A stretch of DNA of 33,684 nucleotides from a bacterium BMS3Abin06 (lineage in GTDB: Bacteria; Nitrospirota; Thermodesulfovibrionia; UBA6902), in contig BDSY01000044.1 in NCBI GenBank assembly GCA_002897895.1, positions 1-33,684 of the forward strand, given 5' to 3'. The notes beneath the pieces are model-generated. The model saw only the letters and a list, made by a program, of their open reading frames with translations. It was not told where the DNA came from and did no database searches. Of the stretch, positions 1-9,158 are shown piece after piece. Made by a program: the position numbers and the translations under genes. Within the stretch, counting starts at the first letter, position 1; every line of letters begins with the position of its first letter.

Positions 1-295
1 AAGTATTCCAGCCTTCCAATGCCTTTGTATATAATGGGGACTTGTAACCGGATATCATGACCATGCATGGAAGGGATTTGATGACCTTCAACAGCTCTAT
101 ATGTTGTTCATAGGTATATTCATATTTGTACAGGGCTTTATGTTTTTTTCTTGTCTCACGAAGATACGGGGGATCGCAATAAATCAATTCGTTGCCTGTA
201 AAATTATAACTCTTCAGATATGCAACAGCATCCGCCTGTATCAGCTCAATATCAATTTCATTGTAATTGTCCCACTTGCTTGAAAAATCGATCAT
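1..295 (-). pseudogene. 5'-truncated D12-class DNA adenine methylase fragment, running off the left edge
   Basis: The minus strand from an ATG at 295 reads open to the window edge. It contains LIYCDPPYLRETR (the DPPY catalytic motif of N6-adenine methyltransferases), then KYEYTYEQHIELL and SLPCMVMISGYKSPLY, the block that normally follows DPPY in D12-class (Dam-like) enzymes. The family's N-terminal PGGK and EPFLGGG SAM-binding motifs should lie roughly 60-90 residues earlier. Here the frame closes at a stop about 40 bases upstream of the ATG, and no such motifs appear in the other minus-strand frames up to 426. I therefore read it as a broken gene whose 5' part was lost. A frameshift with the N-terminus elsewhere is less likely. 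The C-terminal end is outside the window. Confidence 0.7.
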
Positions 296-426
296 GCCTG
301 AAAAAATGGAAATTGTGCGAAAAGTTTTTTTACTTATTCCTTAAACTCATTGTTTTTCAGAATAAAATAAGTTTACCGAGAATTGCTGGTTCACAGAGGT
401 TCATCGTAGAGAAACAGATAACGGTG

Positions 427-569
427 GAGGCTCTTGTAAAAGTCTTGTTTTGTCATTCCCGAGGTAGTAATCGGGAATCCAGTTTCTTTAAAAAACAAAG
501 ACTTCTGGATACCCGTTTTCACGGGTATGACGGCACAGGTTATTTTAAAGGGACTTTTGCAAGAGCCTC
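427..569 (+). mobile_element. 143-bp MITE-like element, copy 1
   Basis: Terminal inverted repeats GAGGCTCTTGTAAAAGTC (427-444) and the complement of GAGGCTCTTGCAAAAGTC (552-569) bound the element with one mismatch. It is flanked by the 4-bp direct repeat GGTG (423-426 and 570-573). Inside are two hairpins: ATTCCCGA/TCGGGAAT and ATACCCGT/ACGGGTAT. No protein is encoded. It ends 15 bases beyond the stop of the adjacent minus-strand glycosyltransferase, so its hairpins could act as a terminator for that gene. It shares length and sequence with the copies at 14068 and 31479. Confidence 0.88.
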
Positions 570-584
570 GGTGAATAGTTTGCT

Positions 585-1271
585 CTATTTTTTCAGCAAA
601 TCTATAAACACGGCCAAAAGCACCTTTATCATATAATAGACAGCTCTTAACGGGGTTATAGAAGACTTTCCCTCTGACCGCTGTCTCATTTTGACGGAAA
701 CTTCTCTGATATTCAATTTCTTTTTATGAGCTATGATTAATGCTTCTACTTCAGGGTAGTCTTCAGGGTAATAGGCGCTGAAGAGTTCAATAGCCTGCTT
801 GCCATATGCCCTGAAGCCGGATGTAGTATCCGTAAGTTTTTGCCCGCATATAAGTGAGATCACAATTGAGAAAACCTTTGTCCCTATTCTCCTTGTAAGA
901 GGCATAATATATTCATTAGCGCCGCAAAATCTTGAGCCAACACAAATATCCGTTCCTCCGGCAACCGGTTCGAGAATCTTCTCTATCTCCTCAGCCATAT
1001 GCTGACCATCGCCGTCAAACTGAATGACCACATCAAAGTTTTCTCTTCGCGCATAGATAATGCCTGTTTGAACAGCTCCGCCTATGCCGAGGTTATATGG
1101 GAGGTCTATAACCCGTGCGCCTGATGATCGGGCAATAATGGAAGTATTATCCTGAGAACCGTCATTAATGATTAAAGGTTCTGCCTGGGGGAAGTGCTGT
1201 CTCAGGTCATGAATGACATTTTGTATGTTTCCGGCTTCATTAAAAGCAGGGATTACTATGAGTACTCTCAT
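585..1271 (-). CDS. GT2 glycosyltransferase, dolichyl-phosphate mannosyltransferase-like
   Basis: A 228-residue GT-A fold enzyme expected to move a sugar from a nucleotide donor to a polyprenyl or glycan acceptor at the inner face of the cytoplasmic membrane. It starts with IPAFNEAGNI, has NDGS at 36-39 for nucleotide binding and DGDGQ at 86-90 as the metal-binding DxD equivalent. It then has VGSRF and the TDTTSGFRAY block typical of the DPM1-like subfamily. The hydrophobic stretch near 205-225 (MIKVLLAVFIDLL) may anchor it to the membrane. It is short compared with versions that carry extra C-terminal membrane helices. It is divergent from the GT4 gene at 1436 and about 160 bases away. Acceptor and donor cannot be read from sequence. 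Confidence 0.9.
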   Translation of the reverse strand: MRVLIVIPAFNEAGNIQNVIHDLRQHFPQAEPLIINDGSQDNTSIIARSSGARVIDLPYNLGIGGAVQTGIIYARRENFDVVIQFDGDGQHMAEEIEKILEPVAGGTDICVGSRFCGANEYIMPLTRRIGTKVFSIVISLICGQKLTDTTSGFRAYGKQAIELFSAYYPEDYPEVEALIIAHKKKLNIREVSVKMRQRSEGKSSITPLRAVYYMIKVLLAVFIDLLKK

Positions 1272-1435
1272 TTTATCTTCTTTTCTTGTATCAACATATT
1301 TATTTGAGTTTACATAAAACGACTTGAATACTTGCGTTAATTATTTATGACGCTTCGTATATAAGTTATAATATTAAGCCAGTGGGTTTTATTTTTCAAT
1401 TATGAAAATAAAGGTTATTACAGGAAATATCAAAA

Positions 1436-2587
1436 GTGATTAGAGAACAGTCCACAGAAAATACTAAAATTCTATTTATTCTTGAATATTATCACCCTCA
1501 TAAAGGTGGTGTAGAATATTTATTTAAGAACCTTACTCACTTGCTTGCGAAGAGGGGATACATGGTTACTGTCTTAACCATGCGCCTTAAAAAAACAAAA
1601 AAGAAAGAAGTAATGGACGGTGTAAATGTAGTTCGTATAAAAACTATAAATCGTTACCTGTTTTCTTTCCTGTCTTTTTTCAAAACAATTTTTATTGCAA
1701 GGGATTACGATATAATACATACTACAACTTTTAATGCCGCTTTTCCCGCCTGGATAGCATCTAAATTCTGGAGAAAACCATGTGTGATTACTATTCATGA
1801 GGTCTGGATAAACAAATGGTTCGGCTTAAGCGGCCTTAGCCGTTTGTCTGCATCTATTCATAATTTTTTAGAAAAGATGATATATCTAATCCCTTTTGAT
1901 CAATATATTGCGGTATCCAATTCAACTGCCGGAGATCTCAAAGAAATCAGGGTTCCCGGAGAAAAAATTGCTGTGATTTATAATGGCTTTGATAATAATT
2001 TTTTTGCACCGGAACATTTTGATGGCTTGAAAGTAAGAAAACAGTATGGCCTTGAGAATGCGTTTATATATTTTTCATGGGGTAGACCCGGGATTTCTAA
2101 AGGTCATGAATATCTGTTAAAGGCAGTCCCTTTAATAACAAGAAAAATTCCTGATGCTAAACTCGTTTTAATGTTAAGTGACAGAAATACTTATAAAAAG
2201 AGATACTTATACTTAACAGCACTAATACAGAAATTGAATATCAGGGACAATGTTATACTGATCGAACCTCTTTCTCACGGAGACTTAGGTAATCATATCA
2301 AAGCAGCAGATTGTGTTGTTATTCCTTCCCTTGCAGAGGGCTTTGGTTTCTCAGTGCTTGAAGCATGCGCCATAGATAAACCTCTTGTGGCTTCAGATAC
2401 AACATCAATTCCAGAGGTAATATATGGTAAATACGTTCTTGTGGAGCCAGGAAATCCAGAGGCGATTGCTGAAGGGATATGCAAGGTTTATCAAGGGGAC
2501 TATCAAATGTCTCCTTTAAAAATATTTTCATGGGAAGACAACATTAGAAAACATGAAGAGCTTTACAGGAAATTAGTGATCATTTAA
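1436..2587 (+). CDS. GT4 family glycosyltransferase
   Basis: A 383-residue GT-B enzyme, probably cytoplasmic and adding a sugar to a lipid-linked glycan. The N-terminal domain shows the acceptor-side glycine motif (YYHPHKGGVEYLFKNL). The C-terminal domain carries the donor-binding signature EGFGFSVLEACAIDKPLVAS with the conserved E-x7-E spacing, preceded by GRPGISKGHEYLLKA. I place the start at GTG 1436, with AGGA about ten bases upstream. An ATG at 1402 is out of frame and gives only 13 codons. This is the only plus-strand gene in the polysaccharide region, and its last four bases overlap the convergent GT2 gene at 2584. It is AT-rich like its neighbours. Confidence 0.9.
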   Translation: MIREQSTENTKILFILEYYHPHKGGVEYLFKNLTHLLAKRGYMVTVLTMRLKKTKKKEVMDGVNVVRIKTINRYLFSFLSFFKTIFIARDYDIIHTTTFNAAFPAWIASKFWRKPCVITIHEVWINKWFGLSGLSRLSASIHNFLEKMIYLIPFDQYIAVSNSTAGDLKEIRVPGEKIAVIYNGFDNNFFAPEHFDGLKVRKQYGLENAFIYFSWGRPGISKGHEYLLKAVPLITRKIPDAKLVLMLSDRNTYKKRYLYLTALIQKLNIRDNVILIEPLSHGDLGNHIKAADCVVIPSLAEGFGFSVLEACAIDKPLVASDTTSIPEVIYGKYVLVEPGNPEAIAEGICKVYQGDYQMSPLKIFSWEDNIRKHEELYRKLVII

Positions 2588-3603
2588 ACCTTCAAGAGTC
2601 GTAAAAATTCCCTGAAAGTAATGTAAAATGACACTATAATAGAGTTATTAAATAGATACCTATCACTAACTTTCCTGTTAATCTGGATTTCCTTTCTCTT
2701 GGCTATAGTCTTTGGCAGATATCTTAAGAAAGAGTAATATGCCTTGATCATTGATAGAGCTAAACTGAAATCCAGCTTTAAAAAAAAACAAAGTGTTTTT
2801 GATGTATGGTAGAGGAATGAAAAAAACATGGGAAAAAGTATATTATGAGCCTCATAGTTTTTAACTATATTGAAAAGTGAGTTTCTTGTACCATAAAAGA
2901 CTCTGAGAGGTGTGTGCCGATACATTCCTGACGTTCCACCGTATTTGTGATAAATTACAGAATCGGGAATATATTCTACTCTCTTTCCATAAAGCCAGTA
3001 TCTCCAGCAAAGATCGGTGTCCTCTAAATACATAAAATAATCTTCATCAAAGCCACCAAAACTTAAAAACTCTTCTCTACGAACTATCATGGCAGCAGCA
3101 CATACACACCCTTTACTTCCAGCGATATTATATTTTTCAGAATCGTTATCTAAAAACCCTATATCATATCCCCCACCGTAGAAAGTGATGTTGGCTCCCG
3201 CGGAATTTATCTTCTCTGGTTCATCAAGGAAGAGAATTTTACTCCCGGCAATTCCTACATTCTCGTCTTTTTCCATCACACCTACAAGTTCTTTGAGCCA
3301 GAGAGATGTGACAACCGTATCATTATTCAAAAACACTATATATTCTCCCTTGGCAGCTTCTGATCCTAAATTATTTGCCTTAGCAAAGCCATAGTTCCTA
3401 TCCAGTGCCAGCACCCTTACCCACGGATAGCTTGTCCTTACATAATCAACACTCCCATCAGTGGATGCATTATCCACCATTATCGTCTCTATTCTTTCGA
3501 AAGGGTATTCGCTCTTTTTAATGGAATTAAAACAGTTCTTCAGGTATTTAATACCGTTGTAATTAACAGTGCAGACGGAGATAAGTGGATGTGAATGGTT
3601 CAT
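2584..3603 (-). CDS. GT2 glycosyltransferase, rhamnosyltransferase (WbbL)-like
   Basis: A 339-residue GT-A enzyme. It opens with ISVCTVNYNG, has the VDNASTDGS loop, then NNDTVV as the DxD-type metal site, and later GGFDEDYFMYLEDTDLCWR. The last motif is typical of WbbL/rhamnosyltransferase-like proteins that extend O-antigen chains. A hydrophobic, aromatic-rich segment near residues 250-285 may sit on the membrane. It is the last gene of the minus-strand run, about 95 bases after the next GT2, and converges on the GT4 gene with a 4-bp overlap. Rhamnose as the transferred sugar is only an inference from family resemblance. Confidence 0.9.
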   Translation of the reverse strand: MNHSHPLISVCTVNYNGIKYLKNCFNSIKKSEYPFERIETIMVDNASTDGSVDYVRTSYPWVRVLALDRNYGFAKANNLGSEAAKGEYIVFLNNDTVVTSLWLKELVGVMEKDENVGIAGSKILFLDEPEKINSAGANITFYGGGYDIGFLDNDSEKYNIAGSKGCVCAAAMIVRREEFLSFGGFDEDYFMYLEDTDLCWRYWLYGKRVEYIPDSVIYHKYGGTSGMYRHTPLRVFYGTRNSLFNIVKNYEAHNILFPMFFSFLYHTSKTLCFFLKLDFSLALSMIKAYYSFLRYLPKTIAKRKEIQINRKVSDRYLFNNSIIVSFYITFREFLRLLKV

Positions 3604-3697
3604 ACTCTTTTGATATTAATCTTTCTGAGATTACTCCCCAACCTCAATATATGCAGCACTTCCCAAGTAACAGCCTTCAAAATGGAGACTGCGTTTC

Positions 3698-4594
3698 TTA
3701 TCCATGTTGTAATCCTTTAAAGAGTCCGTAGTACATGGCAAAGCGAATAAAAGGAGATTTAATGATCCATTTTAGTTTCCATAAAGGCTTTGTCGACTGT
3801 CTTATAATAAAGGGAAAATCACAGAGGCTTTCAAAAAACATGTGAATAAAGACACTCTTAAAGGCAAAGTTAAAGTCGGTGAAATCCTTAAGAGAACTTC
3901 CAAAGTCATGGTGCCGCTTATATATCATTCTTAAAGAGTGATTATGCGAATGGTAAACTGCCGATGAGGCATCATAAATAATCGTATAACCTGCTTCAAT
4001 TGCTCGTTTGCACCATTCCTGGTCTTCCATCATAGTGATATTTTCTTTAAAAGGCATCTTATCCAAAACTTCTTTTCTAATACAGGAGCTTACGTTTGAA
4101 AACCTCATGAAAAGTTGATAGTGCTTTTCGTAGGCATTCTTCTGCAGGTCGTCTTCGAAGTTTACCTTCTTAACCATACCGACAGGTGGTGTCCTTAATT
4201 CTATGTCCCGCCATTCACAAGGGTTACAATCAGGTCGTGGAATTTGGCAGCTATATGTGCCTGCAACATCTGTGTTCTCAGTCAAAGGCATTACAAGGTT
4301 CTCAAGCCAGTATTCATTAGCAGGCGTAGCATCCTGAGTTAGAAAAACCACATACTGGCCAGATGACAGCTTAACCCCGAGATTTCTTGTTTTACCATGT
4401 CCAAAGTCACTGTTCGGAATCCTGTGAATCCTGACAGGATGCTTTTCCATGATCTCCAGGGATCTATCACTTGACCCCGAATCTATAATGATAACCTCAA
4501 ACGAAAATTGTGTTTTCTGGTGGAATATAGATGCCAAAACCTCATCCAGATAAAATTCACCATTATAAGTAAGAATTATTATTGATAATTCCAT
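3698..4594 (-). CDS. GT2 glycosyltransferase, rhamnosyltransferase-like
   Basis: A 298-residue GT-A enzyme. Visible motifs are IIILTYNGE at the N-terminus, IDSGSSDRS for donor binding, FGHGKTRNLG, then FLTQDATP in place of a classical DxD, and MMEDQEWCKRAIEAGY for the catalytic base region. FGHGKTRNLG and LTQDA are typical of RfbF-like rhamnosyltransferases. The ATG overlaps the stop of the upstream glycosyltransferase by one base, so the two are probably translationally coupled. The C-terminal third is basic and aromatic, suggesting peripheral membrane contact. Confidence 0.9.
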   Translation of the reverse strand: MELSIIILTYNGEFYLDEVLASIFHQKTQFSFEVIIIDSGSSDRSLEIMEKHPVRIHRIPNSDFGHGKTRNLGVKLSSGQYVVFLTQDATPANEYWLENLVMPLTENTDVAGTYSCQIPRPDCNPCEWRDIELRTPPVGMVKKVNFEDDLQKNAYEKHYQLFMRFSNVSSCIRKEVLDKMPFKENITMMEDQEWCKRAIEAGYTIIYDASSAVYHSHNHSLRMIYKRHHDFGSSLKDFTDFNFAFKSVFIHMFFESLCDFPFIIRQSTKPLWKLKWIIKSPFIRFAMYYGLFKGLQHG

Positions 4595-5703
4595 TATTTT
4601 CCTTCTTTTCTGAGATGTTTATACAACCACCTCAAAGGTGTGGTCATCCTCCAGCTCCATGAGTTCAGCAACTCCTGGAGCTGTACCTCACGCTCTGCCA
4701 ACCTCTGTTCTACATTTGGTTTGAAAAGATCATATTTCCCGGTCAGTTTAATGAAATCAATATATCTAAACCCATATTTTTCTTCTACTTTCTCTGCAGT
4801 ATCTTTATTGCCAAGCAAATTGAACAATACATTAATTCCAAAATATTGATGTATAGCAGACTCTGTATCAAGAGCAAGCATTGCAATAAAAAACGGGATC
4901 ACATCTTTTTCGATTTGTCCTCCATATTTTGAGGCCTCCGGAAATATCTTTAAAAATTCATCTCTTGTTTCTATTTCTAAAAAACTTCTCAAAATTTGAG
5001 TCATTTCGAAATGTCCTCTTATTATGACTTCAGGTCTGTTTCCGCTTGCATTTTCTTCTTTTGCTCGAACTCTGAACTTAATTAAGTTTTCCGGAATAAT
5101 ATAAATTTCATGTTTTAGACAGACCTTTACCCAGCGTGAAAAATCTCCTAATTGGGCATATCGCTGATCAGGCGGACCTATTTTCGTATACACATCCCGA
5201 CGAGCCAGTACACTTGGATGACATAAACAATTCCAGTTGTAAAAGAAGTAATTCAACCATTCAAAACGGGTCCTGTTGGGTTGTCTGAAAATATTGCAAT
5301 AAAAATGATTCTCATCGGTAAAATTATTTCCATCTTCATCTATAATCTGAGCATACCCGAAGACCGCCCAAACATCAGCGTGTTCATCAAGGAATTCAAC
5401 CTGTTTTTCAAGTTTGTGAGGCGAAAATATATCATCTGAACTCAACATCGCAATATATTCACCTTTTGATTCAGTAATACAATTTGTAGAAGCAACTGCT
5501 GCTCCCTGATTTTTTTCAAAGGTGAAGAGTCTTATCCTCGGGTCTGTAAACTTTTTTATCTCCTCAACCGTCCTGTCAGTAGAACCATCGTCAGTAATGA
5601 CAATCTCAAAATCCTGAAATGTTTGATCCAAAACGCTTTGAATTGCTTCGGAAACATATTTTTCATGATTGTACGATGGAATAATAATACTAACTTTTGG
5701 CAT
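4594..5703 (-). CDS. GT2 glycosyltransferase with C-terminal coiled tail
   Basis: A 369-residue enzyme with a clear GT-A N-terminal half: VSIIIPSYNHEKYVSEAI, ITDDGSTDRT and AMLSSDDIF as the DxD-type site. The second half is less conserved. It ends in a charged helix (VEQRLAEREVQLQELL) followed by SWSWRMTTPLRWL, a tail often found on glycosyltransferases of O-antigen and capsule clusters. It starts four bases after the aminotransferase stop and overlaps the next gene by one base. All three sit in one transcription unit. Substrate unknown. Confidence 0.9.
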   Translation of the reverse strand: MPKVSIIIPSYNHEKYVSEAIQSVLDQTFQDFEIVITDDGSTDRTVEEIKKFTDPRIRLFTFEKNQGAAVASTNCITESKGEYIAMLSSDDIFSPHKLEKQVEFLDEHADVWAVFGYAQIIDEDGNNFTDENHFYCNIFRQPNRTRFEWLNYFFYNWNCLCHPSVLARRDVYTKIGPPDQRYAQLGDFSRWVKVCLKHEIYIIPENLIKFRVRAKEENASGNRPEVIIRGHFEMTQILRSFLEIETRDEFLKIFPEASKYGGQIEKDVIPFFIAMLALDTESAIHQYFGINVLFNLLGNKDTAEKVEEKYGFRYIDFIKLTGKYDLFKPNVEQRLAEREVQLQELLNSWSWRMTTPLRWLYKHLRKEGK

Positions 5704-5706
5704 ATT

Positions 5707-6846
5707 TTAAGTATTCCTGATTTTTTTTAAGATATTGCATATTTTCCCCACGTCATCCGTTGAGAGACCTCCATAAAAAGGTATGGATAAAACCTCACGA
5801 GCAATTTTCTGGGCTGCCGGCAAGTTTGATGGGGTAGAAGATGGTAGCTGTTTATAACAAGTATAATCACTACATAATGGGTAAAAATATTTTCTTGTAA
5901 ATACATTATATTCTTTAAATTTTTTGTAAACATAGTCACGAGATTTTCCGAAAAGCTTCTCATCTATTCTGATTACAAAATACTGGTAGCTATTTCTAAT
6001 ATCAGGAATTTTATCTAAAAATGTAATACCATTTATATCCTTTAAACACTGTCTGTAAGTGTCAAAAAGAACTCTTCTTTTATTTCTTTCTTCATCAACA
6101 TATTTTAATACTTCAATGCCTATCACAGCCTGTATTTCATTCATCTTGCCATTAATTCCCGGCATTACTACTTCTTCTTCATTCTTAATGCCAAAGTTTT
6201 TCAAAAGATCTATTTGAGCTTTTAGATTCTTATCGTTAAATGTAAGTGCTCCTCCCTCTACTGTATGAAATAATTTTGTTGCATGAAAACTGAACATTGA
6301 AATATTGCCAAAATTCCCTATTCCTATTCCGTCAACCTCAACACCAAAGGCGTGTGCAGCATCATAAATAACTTTTAAGCCATAACGCTCAGCTACTTCC
6401 TGAATCTTTACAACATCGCAGGGTGTACCAAAAACATGAACTGCCAAAATTGCCGTTGTCTGAGGGGTAATCATTGACTCTATTTTATTAGGGTCAATAT
6501 TCATAGTGACCGGATCAATATCGCAGAATATGGGTCTTATGTTATTCCAGGTCAGAACATGAGGTGTTGCCGGGAAAGTAAAAGGAGTCGTGATAACCTC
6601 ACCAGAAAGACGTAAGCTCTGACATGCTACTATGAGGGCAATTGTTCCATTGTTAAATAACGAAAGATAAGGAACTTTTAGTATACTAAGAAGCTCTTTT
6701 TGAAATAACTCATGCTGAGGACCCCTGTTTGTAAGACGTTGAGATGCCCAAACCTCTTTGAGTTTTTCAGACAGTTCGTTTAAGTCCGGTAGGATTGGAC
6801 GCGTAATATAGATAGGTTCCGGGAATGGTGTGATTTTTTGAGTCAT
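5707..6846 (-). CDS. DegT/DnrJ/EryC1/StrS-family sugar aminotransferase
   Basis: A 379-residue PLP-dependent enzyme that converts a keto-sugar nucleotide to an amino sugar for the surface glycan. The cofactor lysine is K191 in SFHATKLFHTVEGGA. The PLP-nitrogen aspartate is D162 in YDAAHAFG, and the phosphate-binding region is FNNGTIAL near 64-71. TPFTFPATPH and HVFGTPCDV resemble the branch that makes dTDP-4-amino-4,6-dideoxyglucose, as VioA does. That substrate is inferred, not shown, and no dehydratase is in the window to supply it. Its start overlaps the stop of the sulfotransferase upstream by four bases, indicating coupled translation. Confidence 0.92.
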   Translation of the reverse strand: MTQKITPFPEPIYITRPILPDLNELSEKLKEVWASQRLTNRGPQHELFQKELLSILKVPYLSLFNNGTIALIVACQSLRLSGEVITTPFTFPATPHVLTWNNIRPIFCDIDPVTMNIDPNKIESMITPQTTAILAVHVFGTPCDVVKIQEVAERYGLKVIYDAAHAFGVEVDGIGIGNFGNISMFSFHATKLFHTVEGGALTFNDKNLKAQIDLLKNFGIKNEEEVVMPGINGKMNEIQAVIGIEVLKYVDEERNKRRVLFDTYRQCLKDINGITFLDKIPDIRNSYQYFVIRIDEKLFGKSRDYVYKKFKEYNVFTRKYFYPLCSDYTCYKQLPSSTPSNLPAAQKIAREVLSIPFYGGLSTDDVGKICNILKKIRNT

Positions 6847-7847
6847 AATGTTAATGTTTCTCCAGAAAAATGTCTATAAGCATTCATTACTTTTTCTTGT
6901 TCTTCGCATGATAAAGAAATTTTATTGGTATTGCTAAATCTTGCTGGACCTTTATATGGCCAATCAGCTTGATATCCTTGAAGTTTGAACTTGTTTATTA
7001 TTTGCTTAAACACTAAATCTGGTGACTGACAGAATTCTTCATATGCAATTTCTAAAACTTTTGCATCCTCTACTCTTGCCAGTCCTTCTTCAATCGCACG
7101 ATTTGTAAAATAGACCTGACCTGCAACTTGTTCATAAGGACTACAATTTTTTAAATCAACATATTCAGGAGGCTTGAAAGAATACCATGCTTTTATATCA
7201 TCATAATAGTTTATCCTTGCATTTAATAAAGATTGAATATTATAAAAAGGATGGCGTTTTATATAAATAAATAAGACTTTCTCTACTATACTGGTGATAA
7301 ACGGTATGTTCCAGTTGACAATCAAACCCTTCATGGAAAAGGGTTTGTCAAACACAGCCTCTATCGCTGCAAGTTCTGAAACAAATTTTTGATGGTCTAT
7401 TGATGCCAATTCCTCTTCGTTCAATTGCTGTATTTCGCCAAAATGGAAAAAACGCCTCCAAAAATACCAAAACTCATTAGGCGCCAGGGCTCCTTTGGTC
7501 TTTCCAAGGTTCGAGTCAAAAGGAATCTCTTCTTTAAAATCAAATATCTCATTATTAAAGTCATACTTTGTCAGCATAAGCTGAATTTTGGAACCGATAT
7601 AGGGGAATTCGTAAAATCTCGAAAGCATGTTTGTCGGGTAACAAAAATATCCTGAACTTGCCAGCCATTGTAACAATAATGTTGTTCCACTTCGCGGGCT
7701 GCCCATAATTAATACTATAGGGTACTTGTTCTTTTTGAAGGATTGTATTGACTGGGATTCTACCGGGGCAAGCATTCCATTAATATCTTTTAATATTTCC
7801 TCAAGTTTTTCATTCCTTTTATGTTCCTCGCGTCTCTCAAATTCCAA
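6843..7847 (-). CDS. sulfotransferase-family protein (P-loop, PAPS-type)
   Basis: A 334-residue protein predicted to transfer sulfate from PAPS to a carbohydrate. The 5'-phosphosulfate loop is MGSPRSGTT at 48-56. A candidate 3'-phosphate region is around FIYIKRHPFYNIQSL. The first 25 residues are highly charged and probably helical. The tail of the protein (residues 255-334) is typical of family members. It overlaps the aminotransferase by four bases and follows the WbqC-like gene by 53 bases. With the second sulfotransferase at 9159 it suggests a sulfated surface glycan. Related P-loop families with other activities cannot be excluded. Confidence 0.82.
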   Translation of the reverse strand: MEFERREEHKRNEKLEEILKDINGMLAPVESQSIQSFKKNKYPIVLIMGSPRSGTTLLLQWLASSGYFCYPTNMLSRFYEFPYIGSKIQLMLTKYDFNNEIFDFKEEIPFDSNLGKTKGALAPNEFWYFWRRFFHFGEIQQLNEEELASIDHQKFVSELAAIEAVFDKPFSMKGLIVNWNIPFITSIVEKVLFIYIKRHPFYNIQSLLNARINYYDDIKAWYSFKPPEYVDLKNCSPYEQVAGQVYFTNRAIEEGLARVEDAKVLEIAYEEFCQSPDLVFKQIINKFKLQGYQADWPYKGPARFSNTNKISLSCEEQEKVMNAYRHFSGETLTL

Positions 7848-7900
7848 CTGTATTACTCCTTATTATTTAGCATTAACCAAAAAACCTACCGATTTTTTAG

Positions 7901-8599
7901 TTAAATCAACTCGTATGCACTTAATAATTTTTTCACTTCATCTTTTGAATTAAACATCAAGACGTCTATTATGGAAAGATTTGGCACAAAGTCATTGTTA
8001 AATTGCCTGTAAACTATATTCTTTGTTTTAATGAAATAAAGACCTATATTGTTCTTTTCGAATCTCTTTTTGCTATAAATTCCCATGCCGCCTATCGGAT
8101 TAATATATTCCGTTGCCTTAAGAATTTTACAAATTTCTAGTATTTTTTTTTGTCCCTTTAAGCTGTTATTTTTATCGATACTTGAAGAAAATAATAACTT
8201 TGTTTTTATTCCCAAAAAATCTATTATTCTTATTAAACTGTATTCAATATACTTAGACAGTCTCTCTTCACTGTTTAAAACAATGTCTTTTAATAACAGG
8301 AAAACCGTAGCGTATTGAGGCGCTTTGGAATAAGCATGTTTTATTGTTTCTATCAACCTTTTTTTACTCCTATCTTCATTGTAAATAAGGATTTCATTTA
8401 TCAGTTTGTTCTGGCTATGTTTACTCAACGAAAGCGTAAACATATATTCTTTTCCTTTTAAAAGTATCTTATTCCTGTTTATCCATCCCCTGAGTATATA
8501 ATTGACATCATCGTATATCACAAATTTATCAACAACTTTTATCAATTGAAAATACCCTATGTAAGGGAACAAATACGGTTGCATAATGGCTAACTTCAT
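7901..8599 (-). CDS. WbqC-like family protein
   Basis: A 232-residue protein that opens with MKLAIMQPYLFPYIGYFQL, the hallmark of the WbqC family (PF08889), followed by FVIYDDVNYILRGWINRN. Members occur in O-antigen and polysaccharide gene clusters beside amino-sugar genes. They are suspected to modify an amino sugar, but I know of no firmly established reaction for the family. Here it lies between a methyltransferase and a sulfotransferase gene on the same strand, in the same operon as a sugar aminotransferase, which fits that idea. The gene is strongly AT-rich. AAGG lies upstream of the ATG at 8599. Confidence 0.88.
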   Translation of the reverse strand: MKLAIMQPYLFPYIGYFQLIKVVDKFVIYDDVNYILRGWINRNKILLKGKEYMFTLSLSKHSQNKLINEILIYNEDRSKKRLIETIKHAYSKAPQYATVFLLLKDIVLNSEERLSKYIEYSLIRIIDFLGIKTKLLFSSSIDKNNSLKGQKKILEICKILKATEYINPIGGMGIYSKKRFEKNNIGLYFIKTKNIVYRQFNNDFVPNLSIIDVLMFNSKDEVKKLLSAYELI

Positions 8600-8618
8600 A
8601 AATTTACCTTGGAGTTTT

Positions 8619-9146
8619 CTATTTTACAGCCTCCATAACCAGTCTTGATTCCTTTCTCGTTTCTATATTTTTAAACTCAGGATATCTGCTTTTATTCTGT
8701 TTTTGTTTATAGACATTCTCAAAGCCTGCTTCTTTTAAACGACGTTTGAGTTCCTCTTTGTTATACAAGTATTGATGTCCCCACTCTCTAAAAGCAATAT
8801 TCACCATCTCGGCCCTAGTCTTAATCCATTCATATCCGTATTTCTTGTACCAGGTACGCCATTTCCAAAAGAAAAAATACCTAAACAGTAGATAGTCAAG
8901 GTCGGGAGTAGCTACCCTTAGTATCCCGCCTTTTTTGAGAACCCTATGACAATCTGACAAAAATATTACACCCTCTTTAACTGTTAAATGTTCAATGAAA
9001 TGTTCATTGTAAATATAATCCACAGAACTGTCATCATAAGGTAGGGGCGATCTCAAATCATGCTTCAAGTCAGCTTTTTCAGATTCCATATCAATATTTA
9101 CCCAACCGTCAAAATATACATCTCCGCAGCCTAAGTTTAGTTTCAT
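8619..9146 (-). CDS. class I SAM-dependent methyltransferase
   Basis: A 175-residue Rossmann-fold methyltransferase. Motif I is KLNLGCGD at the extreme N-terminus, followed by WVNIDME as the acidic motif II. PLPYDDSSVDYIYNEHFIEHL lies at motif IV, and HRVLKKGGILRVATPDL follows. It is shorter than many family members, ending soon after the last beta strand (LVMEAVK). It lies 12 bases from the sulfotransferase upstream and 19 from the WbqC-like gene downstream, so it is part of the polysaccharide operon and probably methylates a sugar. Target not identifiable. Confidence 0.88.
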   Translation of the reverse strand: MKLNLGCGDVYFDGWVNIDMESEKADLKHDLRSPLPYDDSSVDYIYNEHFIEHLTVKEGVIFLSDCHRVLKKGGILRVATPDLDYLLFRYFFFWKWRTWYKKYGYEWIKTRAEMVNIAFREWGHQYLYNKEELKRRLKEAGFENVYKQKQNKSRYPEFKNIETRKESRLVMEAVK

Positions 9147-9158
9147 ATCAGCTGATCA

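Noticed and set aside
220..636. Plus-strand frame of about 138 codons across the left intergenic region
   Set aside because: It runs through the MITE and antisense to the methylase remnant, with no family resemblance and no ribosome site.
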